Both the position numbers and the translations under genes were made by a program. This document shows, piece by piece, positions 63,547 to 64,000 of a stretch of 64,000 nt of DNA. How positions within the stretch are numbered: position 1 is the first letter of the stretch; every line of letters begins with the position of its first letter. The notes under the pieces were generated by a model. It saw nothing but the letters and a program-made list of their open reading frames with translations. It had not been told where the DNA came from and searched no databases. The DNA lies in the NCBI RefSeq assembly GCF_900113315.1, contig NZ_FOZG01000003.1, forward strand, positions 1 through 64,000. Reading direction: 5' to 3'. Source of the stretch: Sphingomonas jatrophae. GTDB lineage: Bacteria; Pseudomonadota; Alphaproteobacteria; Sphingomonadales; Sphingomonadaceae.

Positions 63547-64000
63547 TGCGCGACAGCCTCGTCCCCGCGCCGCTGGCGCAGCTGCCCTGGCGGGTGATCC
63601 TGCTGGTGCTGGCGATCGGCGGCTTCGGCCTGGTCGTGCTTTATTCGGCGGCGGGCGGGAGTGTCAGGCCGTGGGCGCTCAATCAGGGCATCCGCTTCGG
63701 CGTGTTCCTCGGCGGTGCCGTGGTGCTGGCGCGGGTGCCCGTCGCCTGGCTGAAAACGGCGGCCTTTCCCGTCTATCTCGGGCTGGTCGCGCTGCTGTTC
63801 GTTGTCGAGCTGTTCGGCTTCGTCGGCGGAGGCAGTCAGCGCTGGCTCGATCTCGGCTTCATCCGGCTGCAGCCGTCGGAGTTGATGAAGCCCGGCATCG
63901 TGCTGGTGCTCGCCCGCTTCTACGATCGCCTGCCGGCAGGCGAGATACGCGGCGTCAATGCGCTGTGGCCGGCGGCGGTGCTGATCGGCCTGCCCGCCGC
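63546..64000 (+). CDS. rodA: rod-shape SEDS glycosyltransferase RodA, partial
   Basis: The N-terminal 151 residues are present and the gene runs off the window. ATG 63546 overlaps the PBP2 stop (TGATG). Membrane helices 'LPWRVILLVLAIGGFGLVVL' and 'VYLGLVALLFVVELFG' and the SEDS signature 'GGGSQRWLDLGFIRLQPSEL' identify RodA, which polymerises lipid II with PBP2. Confidence 0.92.
   Translation, partial: MRDSLVPAPLAQLPWRVILLVLAIGGFGLVVLYSAAGGSVRPWALNQGIRFGVFLGGAVVLARVPVAWLKTAAFPVYLGLVALLFVVELFGFVGGGSQRWLDLGFIRLQPSELMKPGIVLVLARFYDRLPAGEIRGVNALWPAAVLIGLPA

Overview
The window comes from a high-GC alphaproteobacterium, most likely a sphingomonad (Sphingomonas or a close relative). The evidence is the mreBCD-mrdA-rodA cluster beside mutL, fliD/fliS, a DUF465 protein, a MucR-type regulator, several TonB-dependent receptors, and GIY-YIG and RmuC genes with strongly GC-biased codons. 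This is inferred from gene families and style; no 16S gene is present.

Layout. (1) 1-0.83 kb: end of a sulfate-assimilation operon (APS kinase C-terminus, then CysQ). (2) 0.85-23.8 kb: a catabolic and uptake region with three SDR oxidoreductases, an Old Yellow Enzyme/dienoyl-CoA reductase-like flavoprotein, a Baeyer-Villiger-type monooxygenase, a luciferase-like monooxygenase, an MDR alcohol dehydrogenase, a Rieske oxygenase, a two-domain NTF2/SnoaL protein, three MFS transporters, two TonB-dependent receptors, an HTH regulator and an ECF sigma/FecR pair. The enzyme set suits oxidation, reduction and ring opening of a hydrophobic cyclic ketone, such as a terpenoid or steroid; the substrate cannot be read from sequence. 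(3) 23.8-28.3 kb: a three-gene, overlapping accessory operon (phosphatase/ADP-ribosylglycohydrolase fusion, DUF2924, serine recombinase). Beside it is a strongly structured noncoding segment leading to a 39-aa ORF and a small membrane protein, with the ribosome-binding site inside a hairpin. (4) 28.5-31.2 kb: divergent TetR/GST pair with two operator copies, and a nitronate monooxygenase-like enzyme.

(5) 31.7-48.1 kb: a dense anti-phage defence island. It holds a Gabija-like pair (OLD nuclease plus UvrD-like helicase), an unassigned zinc/HNH-like protein, a 1276-aa Avs-like STAND NTPase with an N-terminal PD-(D/E)XK nuclease, a divergent membrane/SH3-like protein, a lower-GC DUF4238 gene, a second OLD-type ATPase-TOPRIM protein and a KAP NTPase. 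Related short intergenic repeats lie at several module borders. (6) 48.6-51.1 kb: accessory remnants (DUF488 fragment, DUF465, MucR-like regulator, two unknowns) ending at tRNA-Gln, whose 3' end faces the island. (7) 51.3-64 kb: core genes: tRNA-Gln(UUG), fliD, fliS, a dienelactone hydrolase, rmuC, sufE, a secreted protein, a GIY-YIG protein flanked by inverted repeats, mutL and the rod-shape operon mreB-mreC-mreD-mrdA-rodA, the last running off the window.

The most unusual items are the structured RNA-like element at 27.6-27.84 kb, the phosphatase/ADP-ribosylglycohydrolase-DUF2924-recombinase operon, the Avs-like protein with its divergent membrane partner, and an SDR whose catalytic Tyr position reads Ser.
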